From Sambucus nigra (Eukaryota > Streptophyta > Magnoliopsida > Dipsacales > Adoxaceae): DNA of 64,000 bases. Below, piece after piece: positions 1 through 11,187 of this stretch. Each line of letters starts with the position of its first letter. The first letter of the stretch is position 1. The notes beneath the pieces were generated by a model, which saw only the letters and a list, made by a program, of their open reading frames with translations, had not been told where the DNA came from and made no database searches. Location: contig CASBWL010000041.1 of assembly GCA_949130495.1 (NCBI GenBank), positions 487,001-551,000 of the forward strand, written 5' to 3'. Both the position numbers and the translations under genes were made by a program.

Positions 1-1
1 C

Positions 2-2430
2 CCCATTTGTGGCAAAGATGGTGAACTTCCCAACCCTGCCAAGTTCAGACCACCTAATGTGTCTCCCAAGTATAATGGTAGTACTAACCCTGTGCATTAT
101 ATTGATATGTACCAATCTACAGCGGATATTTATTCAATACCAGATGAGATGAAGTGTTGGGCCTTCTCTAGGACTTTGACGGGAGCTGCACACATCTGGT
201 TTACTTCTCTTCTGAAGAACTTTATCGAGAACTTTAAGGGCTTGGCTGAACGGTTCATTCACAATTTTTGTTTTGAGGTAAGACCTCAAAAGAAGACCAC
301 CCATCTGTTGTACGTCAAATAAGGAAAGAACGAGAGCCTAAGAGACTACATAGATAGATTCAACAAAGAAAAATTGGAGGTTGAAGATTATGAAGAGAAT
401 ATAGATATGACTGCCTGTAACACCCCGCCCGCCCGGGGAGAGCGAACGGAGCGCTAATATGATAAAATAAATCCAAATCCACAAGTGATAAGGTATAGAG
501 TATCTAAGTCCCACAACAACAAAAGAGAAACTATAAATCTCAATCTCTTCAAATTAAATACCAAATCTCTCGAATTACATACAACAACTAACTCAAAAAT
601 AAAATACAAATCTCCAATGCTCTATACATCAAAATAATACAATTCTTCCAACTGGTATTAAAAATTCTCCCCAATATAATCCACACTAAAAATCATCCCA
701 ATTGGTCCATAGCGTCCCAAATCCACGCTAACCTGCCAAATAAAAGAAAATATGGGGAAGTACACAATACGACAAGAAAGATGCTCAACAAATATATGTT
801 AGTGATGAATAAAATGTAACAACACGAGTACGAATATTCAAATCAAAATGCAAATCTCAATAGCATTTCATCATTATAATTTCTCAACAACACTTTAACC
901 GGGTCACCAGGCGTCACCACATATGTATATGCTTTATCAAGCCATAGCCCGGGAATAGGAATTTTGGCGGGTGCCCAACATCCGTGCCATATTAAAATCT
1001 CATGAAAATGTGCTCATCAACAATATAATGATACCACATGAATCAAAATAATTTCAACAATTATTTTCCAGATTTTAATGAATTTATCAATTCAAATATG
1101 AGTTCAATTAAACAAGAATTCAAAGAGAATGACACTCGCGAGATTTAAGGAGCATATTATGTAAAACCCCATACCTCAAACCATGATGAGAAACCAACGA
1201 TCACATTCTCAAGATCAACACAAAAGATCTACAAAAGATCCTCCAAGAACCTCCAACAAAATATCCCCAAGAACACCTATAATCTAAGGTTGGAACTCAC
1301 AAATCTCAAGGGCCAATGTGTATATAAAAAGAAGAGGAATATAAAACATATTTGTTGCCAAAATTTGTGCCAAAAGTAAGTTAAAAGGGTTGCCCATGAC
1401 TTCCTTTTATAATGCAAAGAAATGAAGAGTTGGAATCCAAAAGACTCCTTTAAATAAGGCAAAGAAATCAAGAGTTGGAAGTCAAAACAACTCCAAGAGT
1501 TAAAAACATTTTAAAAATAATTTTAAAATCCGTTTTAACTCCGATTTCGAAACCGTTTGAAATTCTCGCCTTTAAAAATAATAACCAACATATTTGAGCA
1601 ATAAAAATAATTTTATCAAAAACTTTATTTTCCTCCATTTTCCAAAAATTAATTAAAATAGCCCAAAATTACGCGGGTTGTTACATTGCCCTTATTGGAG
1701 GACTCCAGAAAGGGAAGTTATTATGGAAGCTGGCAGAAGACCCTCTTAAGTCCATGACAGAGCTATTGCAACTGCAGGAAAGGTCATGAATGCTGAAGAG
1801 GCTATGGCCTCAAAGTATGAGGATGAGAACGGAAGTGGCTGCAAAAAGTTCCAAAGGAAAAAAGACGAAAAAAGGAGGTCTGTAGACGACAAGTTTGCAC
1901 ACTATACTCCTCTGACTGTGATCTGCGAACACATCCTCAACGAAATAAAAAATGACCGCTCCCTGAGATGGACAGATAAGCTGAAGGCTCCTCCGCATAA
2001 GAGAAACAAGAACCTATGGTGTGAATTCCACCAAGACCACGGCCATATGACAAACAAGTGCTTCACCTCAAAGGATGAAATTAAGAAGATGTTGAAGTCC
2101 AGAAAGCTGAGGAATTATGTCGACGGTAAAGCTCCTAAGAGGGGAAGAGATGACCCTAAGAAGAAGAGAAATGACAGGTGTCGAGAGGATCCCCCAGCGA
2201 GAAGAGATGATGACTCAGATGGTGATGATGAGGATGATCCAGACCTCCCACCAAAAGACGATAATGCCCTTGTGAAGCGGGTTGGTATGATCTCCTTCAG
2301 TGTTAACACCATATGTGGAGGACTAGCAGGGGGTGGCTCCGAATTAGCCAACCGTAAAGCTCATGTGGTAGAGGCTAAGTTAGTGACCAAAGTAAAGGTT
2401 GTGAATCTGGCGTCTTCAGAGGCCAAGTAG
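2..2430 (+). pseudogene. gag: Tat-type gag, split by an inserted solo LTR
   Basis: Capsid-like gag of element K. An in-frame stretch runs from the window edge, with the Tat signature of a short YNGSTNP block followed by AAHIWF. It meets a stop at 322 and continues to 410, where the coding frame is cut by the LTR at 416-1685. It resumes at about 1691 with a LIGGL block, and a long open stretch lies at 1786-2430. A nucleocapsid-like zinc motif (WCEFHQDHGHMTNKC, spaced as C-x3-H-x3-GH-x5-C) lies near 2017-2061. It is followed by a highly charged KR- and D-rich tail. The inserted LTR, the stop at 322 and a frame change near 1780 make it a pseudogene. In the family, gag packages the element RNA. 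Confidence 0.8.
416..1685 (-). mobile_element. Solo LTR of the I family, inverted inside Tat gag
   Basis: The 1270-bp segment is the reverse complement of the 1430-bp LTRs at 31385-32814 and 33058-34487. It begins with the complement of the GC-rich LTR tail (GGGCGGGCGGGGTGTTACA) and ends with the complement of the LTR head (TGTAACAACCCGCGTAATTT). It is about 160 bp shorter, so it has internal deletions. It is flanked by CTGCC (411-415) and TTGCC (1686-1690), a 5-bp TSD with one change. Removing the LTR and one TSD copy restores the gag frame. No internal domain or second LTR is present, so it is a solo LTR left by LTR-LTR recombination. The family is chromovirus-like, judged from element I. 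Confidence 0.9.
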
Positions 2431-2448
2431 AAGAGAAAGAAGGTAGAT

Positions 2449-3108
2449 ATGGATAGCCTTATAATTATATTCTCCCGAATCGACTTCAAATGTATCTTAG
2501 CTCCGCATGATGACCCTTTGGTAATTAAAATAAGAGTACATGGATGTGAGGTACAGAGAATCCTCGTAGATGGAGGAAGCTCAGCAGATGTGATGTTATG
2601 GCCCTATTTTAAGAGCCTAGGCCTCAGTAGAGTAAGGTTGGTACCCTATCATCATCCGTTAATGGTCTTCAGTGGTGAAAAGGTCCATCCATTGGGCATG
2701 TATGAGATGGATGTACGGATGGGAGACGAGTGACCTAAGAGGTTGACACGGAAGATCAATTTTTTCCTTATGGATGAAAATGTCTTCTCGGCCTAAAACC
2801 TCATCATAGGACGAGTAGCCCTCAAGGAATTTAAGGTCATGCCATCGACGGTCCACTAAATGGTAAAATTCCTGACCCCCTATGGGGTAGGGGAAGTGCA
2901 GGGTGATCAGACCTCAGCACGAGAATGCTACTTCAACTCGGCAGAAGAGAGAGAGGCCTATAAGAGGGCAACTACCTCATATAACATTGACACACTTAAT
3001 TTTAGGGATGAAACAAAATTTAAGAAAGGAGAGGCCACGGAAGAGGTAGAATCCATCGTCCTCAATGAGGACGAACTGGAAAAAACATCCAAATTGATAA
3101 GGCCTTAA
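2449..3108 (+). pseudogene. Tat-type aspartic protease and linker to RT
   Basis: Protease domain of the K polyprotein, which in the family cuts Gag-Pol. The catalytic block reads ILVDGGSSADV (about 2558-2593), the usual Tat form of the D-[ST]-G motif. The open frame 2449-2733 ends at a stop after RMGDE. The linker then goes through further stops (2796, 2858) into an open piece at 2860-3108. A frameshift near 3085 separates it from the RT frame. Confidence 0.75.
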
Positions 3109-4640
3109 AACCTGAGATCAAGGAAGAGCTGATAAGATTTTTGAAGAAGAGGCAGAGTGTCTTCGCTTGGAGCCACGCAGACATACCTGGCATCAACCTG
3201 GAAGTTATGTGCCACAAACTCAATGTGGCAGAAGATGCTAAGCCAATCAAACAAAGACGAAGAGTTTACTTTTGGGAAAAATATGATGTCATCAGGGAAG
3301 AGGATAAGGAAGAGGCAAAATTTATCAGGGAGGTCATATACCCAGAGTGGTTATCTAACATCGTCATTGTGCCCATAGCTAATAGAAAATAAAGGATGTG
3401 CGTAGACTTCACTGACCTGAGCAAGTCTTGCCCAAAAGACAGTTATCCCTTACCTCAAATTGACCAGATGGTAGAAGCCACGGTAGGGCATGAACTTATG
3501 AGCTTCATGGATGCGTATTCAGGCTACAATCAGATCTTCATGGATGCCGAAGACTCAAAGAAGATAACATTTATCACAGACAAGGGGACCTATTACTATA
3601 AGGTCATGCCCTTCGGCTTGAAGAATGCAGGGGCCACGTGTTAACGTCTTGTAAATAAGATGTTTGAAGATCAAATTGTCTAAACCATGGAGGTATATAT
3701 AGATGACTTGTTTACAAAAAGCTTCAAGGCCTTCACTCACGTAGCCGACCTAGAAAGGACCTTCGACACCATGGAATTATACATGATGAAGCTCAACCCT
3801 ACCAAATGTGTCTTCGAAGCAGGAGCTAGAAAGTTTCTTGGATTTATCGTCAATCAGAGGGGTATAGAGGCCAACCCCGAGAAGATCAAGGCTTTGCTTG
3901 ACATGAAGACACCAAGAAGCATAAAAGACGTTCAGAGGCTCACTGGAAGAGTTGCAGCACTCAACAGTTTGTTTCCAGAGCCATAGACAAGTGTCTTCCA
4001 TTTTTAAAGGTGCTTAGAAAGGCCTTAGAGTAGGACGAAGAGTATGACAAGGCCTTTCAGGAGCTCAAGTCCTACCTCGGGTCCCCTCTTCTCTTATCCC
4101 GACCCATTCTGGGGGAGAAGTTATATATTTATCTAGCAGTCTCAGAGTCAGCTATAAGTGGAGTCATAGTACGAGAAGAAGATGGGGTATAGATACCTGT
4201 ATACTTTAATAGTAAGGCCCTTAAAGGGTCAGAAAAGAACTATCCTCGGATGGAGAAGTTGGCCTACGCATTGATATACGCTTCCAGGAAGATGAAGCCC
4301 TATTTCCAATCCCACTCTATGGTCATCCTCACTGACTCCCCACTAAGGCAAGTCCTCCACAAGCCCGAGAAATCAGGCAGATTGATGACTTGGGCCATCG
4401 AGTTGGGAGAGTATGACATTGTTTATCAACCCAGGGTGGCCATCAAAGGGTAGGCACTCGCAGACTTTGGTGCTGAGTTCACCTAGGAGGAGGCTGAGAT
4501 TGAGAATAGCTCAAAGATTACAGAGGGATCAAGCAACGTCTTTCAAAACTCGGAAGAGGTTGTGTCTATCAGAGCCAAAAAAAGAGTAACTGAGAATGAG
4601 GAACACAAGTACCTCTTCAGACAAGGGACCCTGTCAGAGA
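3084..4640 (+). pseudogene. Tat-type reverse transcriptase and first RNase H
   Basis: The RT runs in pieces. The fingers (KQRRRVYFWEKYDVIREE, about 3250-3300) are followed by a stop at 3390, then CVDFTDLSKSCPKD, the FMDAYSGYNQI block and a stop near 3642. The catalytic YIDD box is at 3695-3706, with the thumb up to a stop at 3984. The YIDD aspartates are intact, but at least five nonsense codons break the frame. The first RNase H follows at about 4020-4640, with the motif LTDSPLRQVLHKPE at about 4330-4372. In the family these domains make cDNA from the element RNA. The copy cannot encode a full enzyme. Confidence 0.8.
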
Positions 4641-4663
4641 GGAACTTCTCTTCAAAAGAAGAT

Positions 4664-5130
4664 GTTTGGACCTATTTGTGGATGGTTCTTCTTGCGAAAG
4701 TGAAAGCGGCACAGGGCTGACAATGTCACTCCCAGATGGTACCGACTCTGAATATGCGCTAAGGTTTAACTTCAAGGCTTCAAACAAGGAGTTCGAGTAT
4801 GAGGCACTGATAACGGGGCTCTCCTTGCAAAAGCGCTTAGAGTTGGCCAACTCCTACTACACAGTGACTCGAGGTTAGTTGTCAACCAAGTACTTGGAGT
4901 ATATGAGGCCAAGGATGAAAGGATGGCCAAATATCTGAAGAAGGTAAAAATGACGCTAGAAGGCTTCAAAGAGGTAAAGATGAAGAGGGTACCTCGACAA
5001 GACAGCAGTCGTGCAGATGCACTAGCAAGGTTGGCTTCAGCAATAAGGATAGACATCAGAAGGATGGTACCAGTTGAGATCTTGCTCAAACTGACTATTG
5101 AGGAAGAAGAGGTTACCAGACCTGTCCTCA
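4664..5130 (+). pseudogene. Second, archaeal-type RNase H of the Tat element
   Basis: A second RNase H domain follows the first. The open piece from 4666 reads LFVDGSS..., then ASNKEFEYEALITGL, the usual D and E blocks of the extra RNase H of Tat elements. A stop at 4876 and a frame change near 4870 separate it from 4923-5130, which carries QDSSRADALARLAS, the C-terminal motif of this domain. The extra domain sets Tat/Ogre elements apart from other plant Ty3/gypsy lineages (established knowledge). The frame breaks make it inactive. Confidence 0.8.
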
Positions 5131-6369
5131 ACTTGAACCTAGGAGACTCATGGATGGACCCCCTTATCAGATATATAAGACAGGGAGAGCTGCGAGATTC
5201 GAAGTTAAATAGGAGAAAATTAAGATACAGGGCTGCCAAGTTCTCAATAATAGGAGATGTCCAGTATAAAAAAGGCTTCCTACTACCTATCCTCAGATGC
5301 GTCCATCCCACAGAGGTCCCCCATATCTTGCAGGATGTACACGAGGGCTCTTTCTTCAGTCACATAGGAGGAAGACCTTTAGCCAAGAGGATAATTACGC
5401 AGGGATACTGGTGGCCGACCTTGGCCAAAGATGTTGCTGCCTACGTGAAGAGGTGTGATAAGTGCTAGAGATTCTTCACTATCCCTCATCAACCTCATCA
5501 TCCTATGATGTCAATCAGTTCTCCCTGGCCATTTACAGTTTGGGGGATTGACTTGGTGGGACCATTGCCAAGAGCTGCTAGAAATTATCGATTTCTGATA
5601 GTAGCAATTGGTTACTTCTCCAAGTGGGTAGAGGCTGAGCCGATGATTACGATTATAGATCAGAAGACCTTCCAGTTCATCTGGAAGAGCATCATATGCT
5701 GACATGGACTTACAAACACACTCATCTCAGATAATGGAACCCCGTTCAAGAATTCTTCCTTAGAAAAATATTGTGAAAGAGTGGGGATTAAGCAGTTCTT
5801 TCCTCTCCTGGCTGACCCCGGGAAAATGGGCATAATGAAGTCACGAATCGAACAATACTTGATGGGATTAAGAAGAGGTTGGAAGAAGCCAAGGGGATAT
5901 GTACATAAGAGCTTTATGCAGTACTATGGGCTTACAGAACAACGATAAGGACACCAATAGGGGAAACCCCATTTATGCTGGCCCATGGTTCAGAAGTCAT
6001 CATACCTACATAGGTAGGGTTCCCCACCCACAGAGTTCATACCTATGACCCTCAGAGGAATGGGGAAGAAAAAATACTTATCTTGGATCTAATCGAGGAG
6101 AGAAGGGAAGACGCTGAGATCAGACAAGAAACCTACCAGCAGAGAACAACAAAGTTCTACAATCAAAGGGTGAAATCAAGACCTATAGTTGTAGGAGACC
6201 TAGTGCTGAAGAAGACATTGCAGAAGATAAATAAGATCCACCCGAACTATCATGGTCGTCATAGAGTAGTTGATGAGGTTGAGCCTGGTACCTATTGACT
6301 AGAAAATCTAGAACGGGGACCTTTCTCCAATCTATGGAACGTTGATCACCTGAAGAAGTATTACATATG
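5131..6369 (+). pseudogene. Tat-type integrase
   Basis: The IN begins with the zinc-binding region (HEGSFFSHIGG... CDKC, about 5340-5466) and a stop at 5466. The core has both expected aspartate blocks, WGIDLVGPLP (about 5536-5565) and ISDNGTPF (about 5727-5750). The glutamate block NEVTNRTIL (about 5833-5860) is reached only through a frame change. The C-terminal part at 6083-6296 (VVGDLVLKK, HRVVDEVEPGTY) ends in a stop at 6296, with the natural end VDHLKKYYI at about 6342-6369. In the family, IN inserts the cDNA into the host genome. The stops at 5466, 5700 and 6296 and the frameshift make it dead. Confidence 0.8.
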
Positions 6370-6479
6370 ATGTTACAGTTATTTTTTTGTAGTAAATGTA
6401 TCATTTTATGAAGAGAATGTTAATGAAAAGAGCAGTTTCTATATTAGATACTTTTTTTGTCATGCTTTAGTGGTAATCT

Positions 6480-8615
6480 TATGAGGGTAAACATCATAAA
6501 TTGATGACCTCAGACCTTAAAATATCATTAATTTGGTGACAGGGTCTGAGGGTAAACATCATTAATTTGATGACCTCGGACCTTAAATATCATAATTTGG
6601 TGACAGGGCCTGAGGTGAAACATCATAGTATGATGACCTCGGACCTTAAACATCATTAATTTGGTGAAATTTATGAGGGAAACATCATATTATGATGACC
6701 TCAGACCTTAAATACCATTAATTTGGTGAAATTTATGAGGGAAACATCATAATTTGATGACCTCAGACCTTAAAACATCATTAATTTGGTGACAGTGTCT
6801 GAGGGTAAACATCATAGTATAATGACCTCAGACCTTAAACACCATTAATTTGGTGAAATTTATGAGGGCAACATCTTAATATCATGACCTCAGACCTTAA
6901 ACATCATAATTTGGTGACAGGGTCTGTGGTGAAACATCATAAATTGATGACCTCAGACCTTAAAACATCATTAATTTGGTGACAGGGTCTGAGGGTAAAC
7001 ATCATAGTATGATGATCTCAGACCTTAAACATCATTAATTTGGTAAAATTTATGAGGGAAACATCATTAATTTAAAGACCTCAGACCTTAAACATCGTTA
7101 ATTTGGTGACAGGGTCTGAGGTGAAATATCATAAATTGATGACCTTAGACTTTAAACATCATAATTTTATGACAGGGTCTGAGGTGAAACATCATAGTAT
7201 AATGACCTCAAACCTTAAACATCATTAATTTGGTGAAATTTATGAGGGAAACATCATAGTATGATGACCTCATACCTTACATACCATTAATTTGGTAAAA
7301 TTTATGAGGGAAACATCATAATTTGATGACCTCAGACCGTAAAACATCATTAATTTGGTGACATGGTCTGAGGGTAAACATCATAGTATGATGACCTCAG
7401 ACCTTAAACACCATTTATTTGGTGAAATTTATGAGGGTAACATCTTAATATGATGACCTCAGACCTTAAACATCATAATATGGTGACAGGGTTTGAGGTG
7501 AAACATCATAAATTGGTGACCTCAGACCTTAAAATATCATTAATTTGGTGACAGGGTCTGAGGGTAAACATCATAGTATGATGACCTCAGACCTTAAACA
7601 TCATTAATTTGGTGAAATTTATGAGGGAAACGTCATTAATTTAGTTACCTCAGACCTTAAACATCATTAATTTGGTGACAGTGAAATATCATAAATTGAT
7701 GACCTCAGACCTTAAACATCATAATTTTATGACAGGGTCTGAGGTGACACATCATGGTATAATGACCTCAAACCTTAAACATCATTAATTTGGTGAAATT
7801 TATGAGGGAAACATCATAGTATGATGACCTCAGACCTTAAATACCATTAATTTGGTAAAATTTATGAGGGAAACATCATAATTTGATGACCTCAGACCGT
7901 AAAACATCATTAATTTGGTGACAGGGTATGAGGGTAAACATCATAGTATGGTGACCTCAGACCTTAAACACCATTAATTTGGTGAAATTTATGAGGGTAA
8001 CATCTTAATATGGTGACCTCAGACCTTAAACATCATAATATGGTGACAGGGTCTGAGGTGAAACATCATAAATTAATGACCTCAGACCTTAAAATATCAT
8101 TAATTTGGTGACAGGGTCTGAGGGTAAACATCATAGTATGATGACCTCAAACCTTAAACCCCATTAATATGATGAAATTTATGAGGGTAACATCTTAATA
8201 TAATGACCTTAGACCTTAAACATCACAATTTGGTGACGGGGTCTGAGGTGAAATATCATAAATTGATGACCTCGGACCTTAAACATCATAATTTGGTGAC
8301 AGGGTCTGAGGTGAAACATCATAGTATGATGACCTCAGACCTTAAACATCATTAATTTTGTGAAATTTATGAGGGAAACATCATAGTATGATGACCTCAG
8401 ACCTTAAAATACCATTAATTTGGTGAAATTTATGAGGGAAACATCATAGTATGATGACCTCAGACCTTAAACATCATTAATTTGGTGAAAATTTATGAGG
8501 GAGACATCATGATTTGATGACTTCAGACCTTAAACATCATGATTTTGGTGAAATTTATGAGGATAATATCTTAATACGATGACCTCATACCTTAAACATC
8601 ACTTGATGGGAAGTA
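6480..8615 (+). repeat. Tandem repeat block in the 3' UTR of element K (about 62-bp units with a ~560-bp higher-order period)
   Basis: About 34 degenerate units of roughly 58-65 bp follow the end of IN. Each has a core like GATGACCTCAGACCTTAAAC, then CATCATTAATTTGGTGA. Two main unit types alternate: one continues with CAGGGTCTGAGGG, the other with AATTTATGAGGGAA. Rare variants recur at long distance. The variant CTCAGACCGTAAAACATC is at 7331 and 7891, and CATCTTAATA is at 6872, 7441 and 8001 (and 8191 in a truncated copy), giving a higher-order unit of about 560-570 bp. Many units hold a short inverted repeat (CATCAT...ATGATG). Tandem repeats in this position are a known feature of Tat/Ogre elements and a source of satellites. 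Confidence 0.95.
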
Positions 8616-8992
8616 TGATTTGCAAGACAACATTCAAGAAAGCATTCATCGAAAGAAGCAAATCATCTCAAGAAGATAATATAACATGTAGTCAGAATTA
8701 CAAGTCAGATATGCCTCAAAATATGTTATCAGAGTTTACAAAGCATTGAGATAAACAAAAAATTACAAGCTAAAAGCTTCACAAATCAAGGTTTATGGGT
8801 CTGCAGCCATAATGGGGTCCTTTTGGCCGACATTGGTAACCTAGGCTCCTTTATCTAGAGGGTTAACATCCCCAGTCTCTGTAGCTTCCAATGGCTCAGT
8901 TTTTGCAGGAGCAACATTTTCCTCCTCAACCTCTTGCGAGGCTTAAGCAAAATGAGAATCGCCGAAGCTCAGTCCAATAAAGTCTGAGGCAG
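8616..8992. other. Non-coding stretch between tandem repeats and the antisense ORF
   Basis: No convincing open frame is seen on either strand. On the minus strand it lies just downstream of the antisense ORF stop, so it would be the 3' UTR of that transcript. It holds no clear repeat unit of the neighbouring block. Confidence 0.5.
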
Positions 8993-9379
8993 TCAAGCTT
9001 CCTGTCTCCTTTTCCTTGGATGCTGCCCCTTCCCAGTTGCCTTAATACCTCTTTCGAGATATTCAAAGCCAAAGATTATAAATTGGTCAGAGACTTTGTA
9101 GTCGGCTAGTATCTTCTCATAGGCATCCTTGATAGCAACATCAACCTTTGCCTGAAGGACGTCATCTTTGGCCTGCAGAGAAGAGGTGTGGTCCTTTTTA
9201 AGCTTGGCCATGTCCTTATCCTTCTGCTTCACCTTATTCTTAGACTTACCCAAGGCCATCTTCAGATGTTCAACCTCATAATTTAAAGAGGCTTCTACCT
9301 TCTGGGCCTCTTTCCCCTTCTCAATGAGGGGAAACTTCCTCAGGGTCGAGTCAACGAATTGGTGCGTAGACAGAATACC

Positions 9380-9463
9380 CTGTAAAATAAAGTCAGATGT
9401 ATAAGTTCAAACCTTAATCCATTTAAAGTCGAGGTTACACTTGGAATAAAGTAAAAGTTTTAC
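9380..9463 (-). other. Putative intron 2 of the antisense ORF
   Basis: On the minus strand a GTAAAAC donor at 9463 and a TTATTTTACAG acceptor ending at 9380 enclose 84 nt of AT-rich sequence. The frame is kept across the splice (LHRSI-stop, then GILSTHQFVDS), apart from one TAG at the exon edge that looks like a point mutation. Confidence 0.45.
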
Positions 9464-9861
9464 CTAGATAGACCTGTGAAGGCAAAACTCGGCCAGTAGA
9501 GGGGTATCTATCGAGTGTAAGAAGCACTTGTTAGCATCGGTCATTGCAGAGCCGATGGCATCCATTGCCTTCAGACTATGGCCTATCAGGCTATCATTAA
9601 TCTTCAGCTGCTCTAGACGAGCAGCCTATGTGTCATCAGAGGAGATTGGGATGGCACGATCTCCTTTTTGGGTTTTTCTCGGCCTTTGATCCTCCGAGCC
9701 AGCAGTTATGGATTTCCTCTTCTTTGAAGTGTTGGACTTGTATCTATCGATGTTCTGCTTAGGTAGAGGAGGGGCTGCATTATGCCCTTCTTTATTCATC
9801 ATCTTAACAAGGCTTGGGGCTAACATCTCCCAGAGATTGTCAGAAATACCTGTCGGGCATT

Positions 9862-9940
9862 CTATAAAGAGAAACATCTGAGTTAATAAATTAGAGGTAT
9901 GAAAACTCATAGGTACGACTTGTAAAAATATAACACTTAC
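9862..9940 (-). other. Putative intron 1 of the antisense ORF
   Basis: On the minus strand a GTAAGTG donor at 9940 is followed by AT-rich sequence and a pyrimidine-rich TCTTTATAG acceptor ending at 9862 (79 nt). Joining the flanks links a short piece ending in HLTEL to CPTGISDNLWEML. Plant-like size and consensus support it; no transcript evidence is available. Confidence 0.5.
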
Positions 9941-11187
9941 GAAGCTCAGTCAGATGACTTCCCCCAAACCAGTCTCAGAGAGGTAATAGGGGGTCATCAG
10001 ATGTTCGTACTTAACTAGCCAACCATGCCCCCCTGCTCTTGAAGATCCTTAACCTTATGCAAGTTATCATGGCTAAGCCCAGGGTCAGCCTTGGCAGCAA
10101 CTGACACCTTTCCCCACCTCATGGGTACCCTCGGCTTCAACGATGAAGAGGTGGCATAAGGACCAAATTCCCATTCCCCCGAGGCAAAGAAATACCGTGG
10201 TTTCCAGTTGTGATTGGAGGTCTGAGTAACCAACAACATCTTTTTGTCCAACTTCCTAGCTAGGAAGTGATAATAGCTGGGGTGGTTTCTGGATGAGGAT
10301 GGGATATAGCATCCTGTGAAGACCCAGACAGGAAGGTCTGAGTGGTGGACTTCCTTTCAAAGGATAATAACACCAATTATCACCCTCCAGGCATTGGGGG
10401 ATAATTGTGAAGGGATAAGGTTAATATGTGAAAGTATAGCTCTGATGGAAGGATAGATGGGGAAACAGAATCCCATCTTAAACATCTACTCATACACATA
10501 GATTTCTCCATCTCGGCCACCAAAGGCCCTCTCAACTCTCAGAGGTTTCCTAAGTGTGATGGAAGGACCTATGGAATAGAAATGCCTAAATGCTAAGAGG
10601 TCATACTTAGTAACAGTACTCTCTATCTCGGCGGCCTTCGAGGTATTAACGTCACTCTCATGACCATCATCCTCATCCCTAGAAACGTCCACTTGGGCAG
10701 GCGTTGGAATAACCCCATGGAACCTCTGATTGAACTCAGCCCCTATGGTGGCCGACAGGGGGATAGCATCGATGGGTGGTAGAATAGCCACACTCAGCCC
10801 CACAACTTCAACATCAAAAGAAGTCCGTAAAGTGCTAGCATCGTTGTGGGACGAGGCACGACTTTGGACCTCAGCTCGGTCAGGGACGTGATCTTGCCTA
10901 ATGGAGAAATCCATAGCCTCTTGGAATGAATCTACAGACATAGGGTCTGAGGTAGATGAATCAGACTCAAACATTGGAGAAGGGTCAGTTGGACCCACTG
11001 CTGGCTCAGTAGGCTCGCCTGGCTTAGGGTATATGACCTTCAGATGTGGTAGAAATATGGCTCTGAGGGGAAAGGCCTCAGCCCTACGAGCTTCCTCTTG
11101 GGCTAGTTCTATCTGCCTAATTTTTGTAAAGGTCTTCTCTCTAAGAGAGGGGAAATCTTCTATGAGCTTATAAAGGGGTCTGAGCAT

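Larger units (their letters stand above)
8993..11187 (-). pseudogene. Antisense extra ORF of the Tat element (putative gypsy-type transposon protein, 3 exons)
   Basis: A gene-like region runs opposite to K's pol. Exon 1 starts at Met 11187 and stays open to 10486. One in-frame stop later it goes on as MFKMGFCFPIYPSIRAILSH, then NAWRVIIG and KPRYFFASGEWEF (to about 10100). These blocks fit the plant domain called 'putative gypsy type transposon' (Pfam PF04195, from memory). Two ~80-nt introns are visible on the minus strand: 9940-9862 (GTAAGTG...TTTATAG) and 9463-9380 (GTAAAAC...TTTTACAG). Exon 2 has a basic KKRK patch at about 9720. Exon 3 is a Lys/Glu/Gln-rich predicted coiled coil ending at 8993. 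Stops near 10485 and 10355 and frame changes in G-runs near 10030 and 9965 break it. Such antisense ORFs are known in Tat elements; their function is unknown. Confidence 0.7.

Noticed and set aside
4772..5311. 179-residue minus-strand open frame
   Set aside because: It is the complement of the Tat RNase H/IN coding region; the + strand motifs are clear.
6480..8615. Regularly spaced short repeats that could look like a CRISPR array
   Set aside because: Units are degenerate and contiguous with no unique spacers, and the region is a plant retrotransposon 3' UTR.
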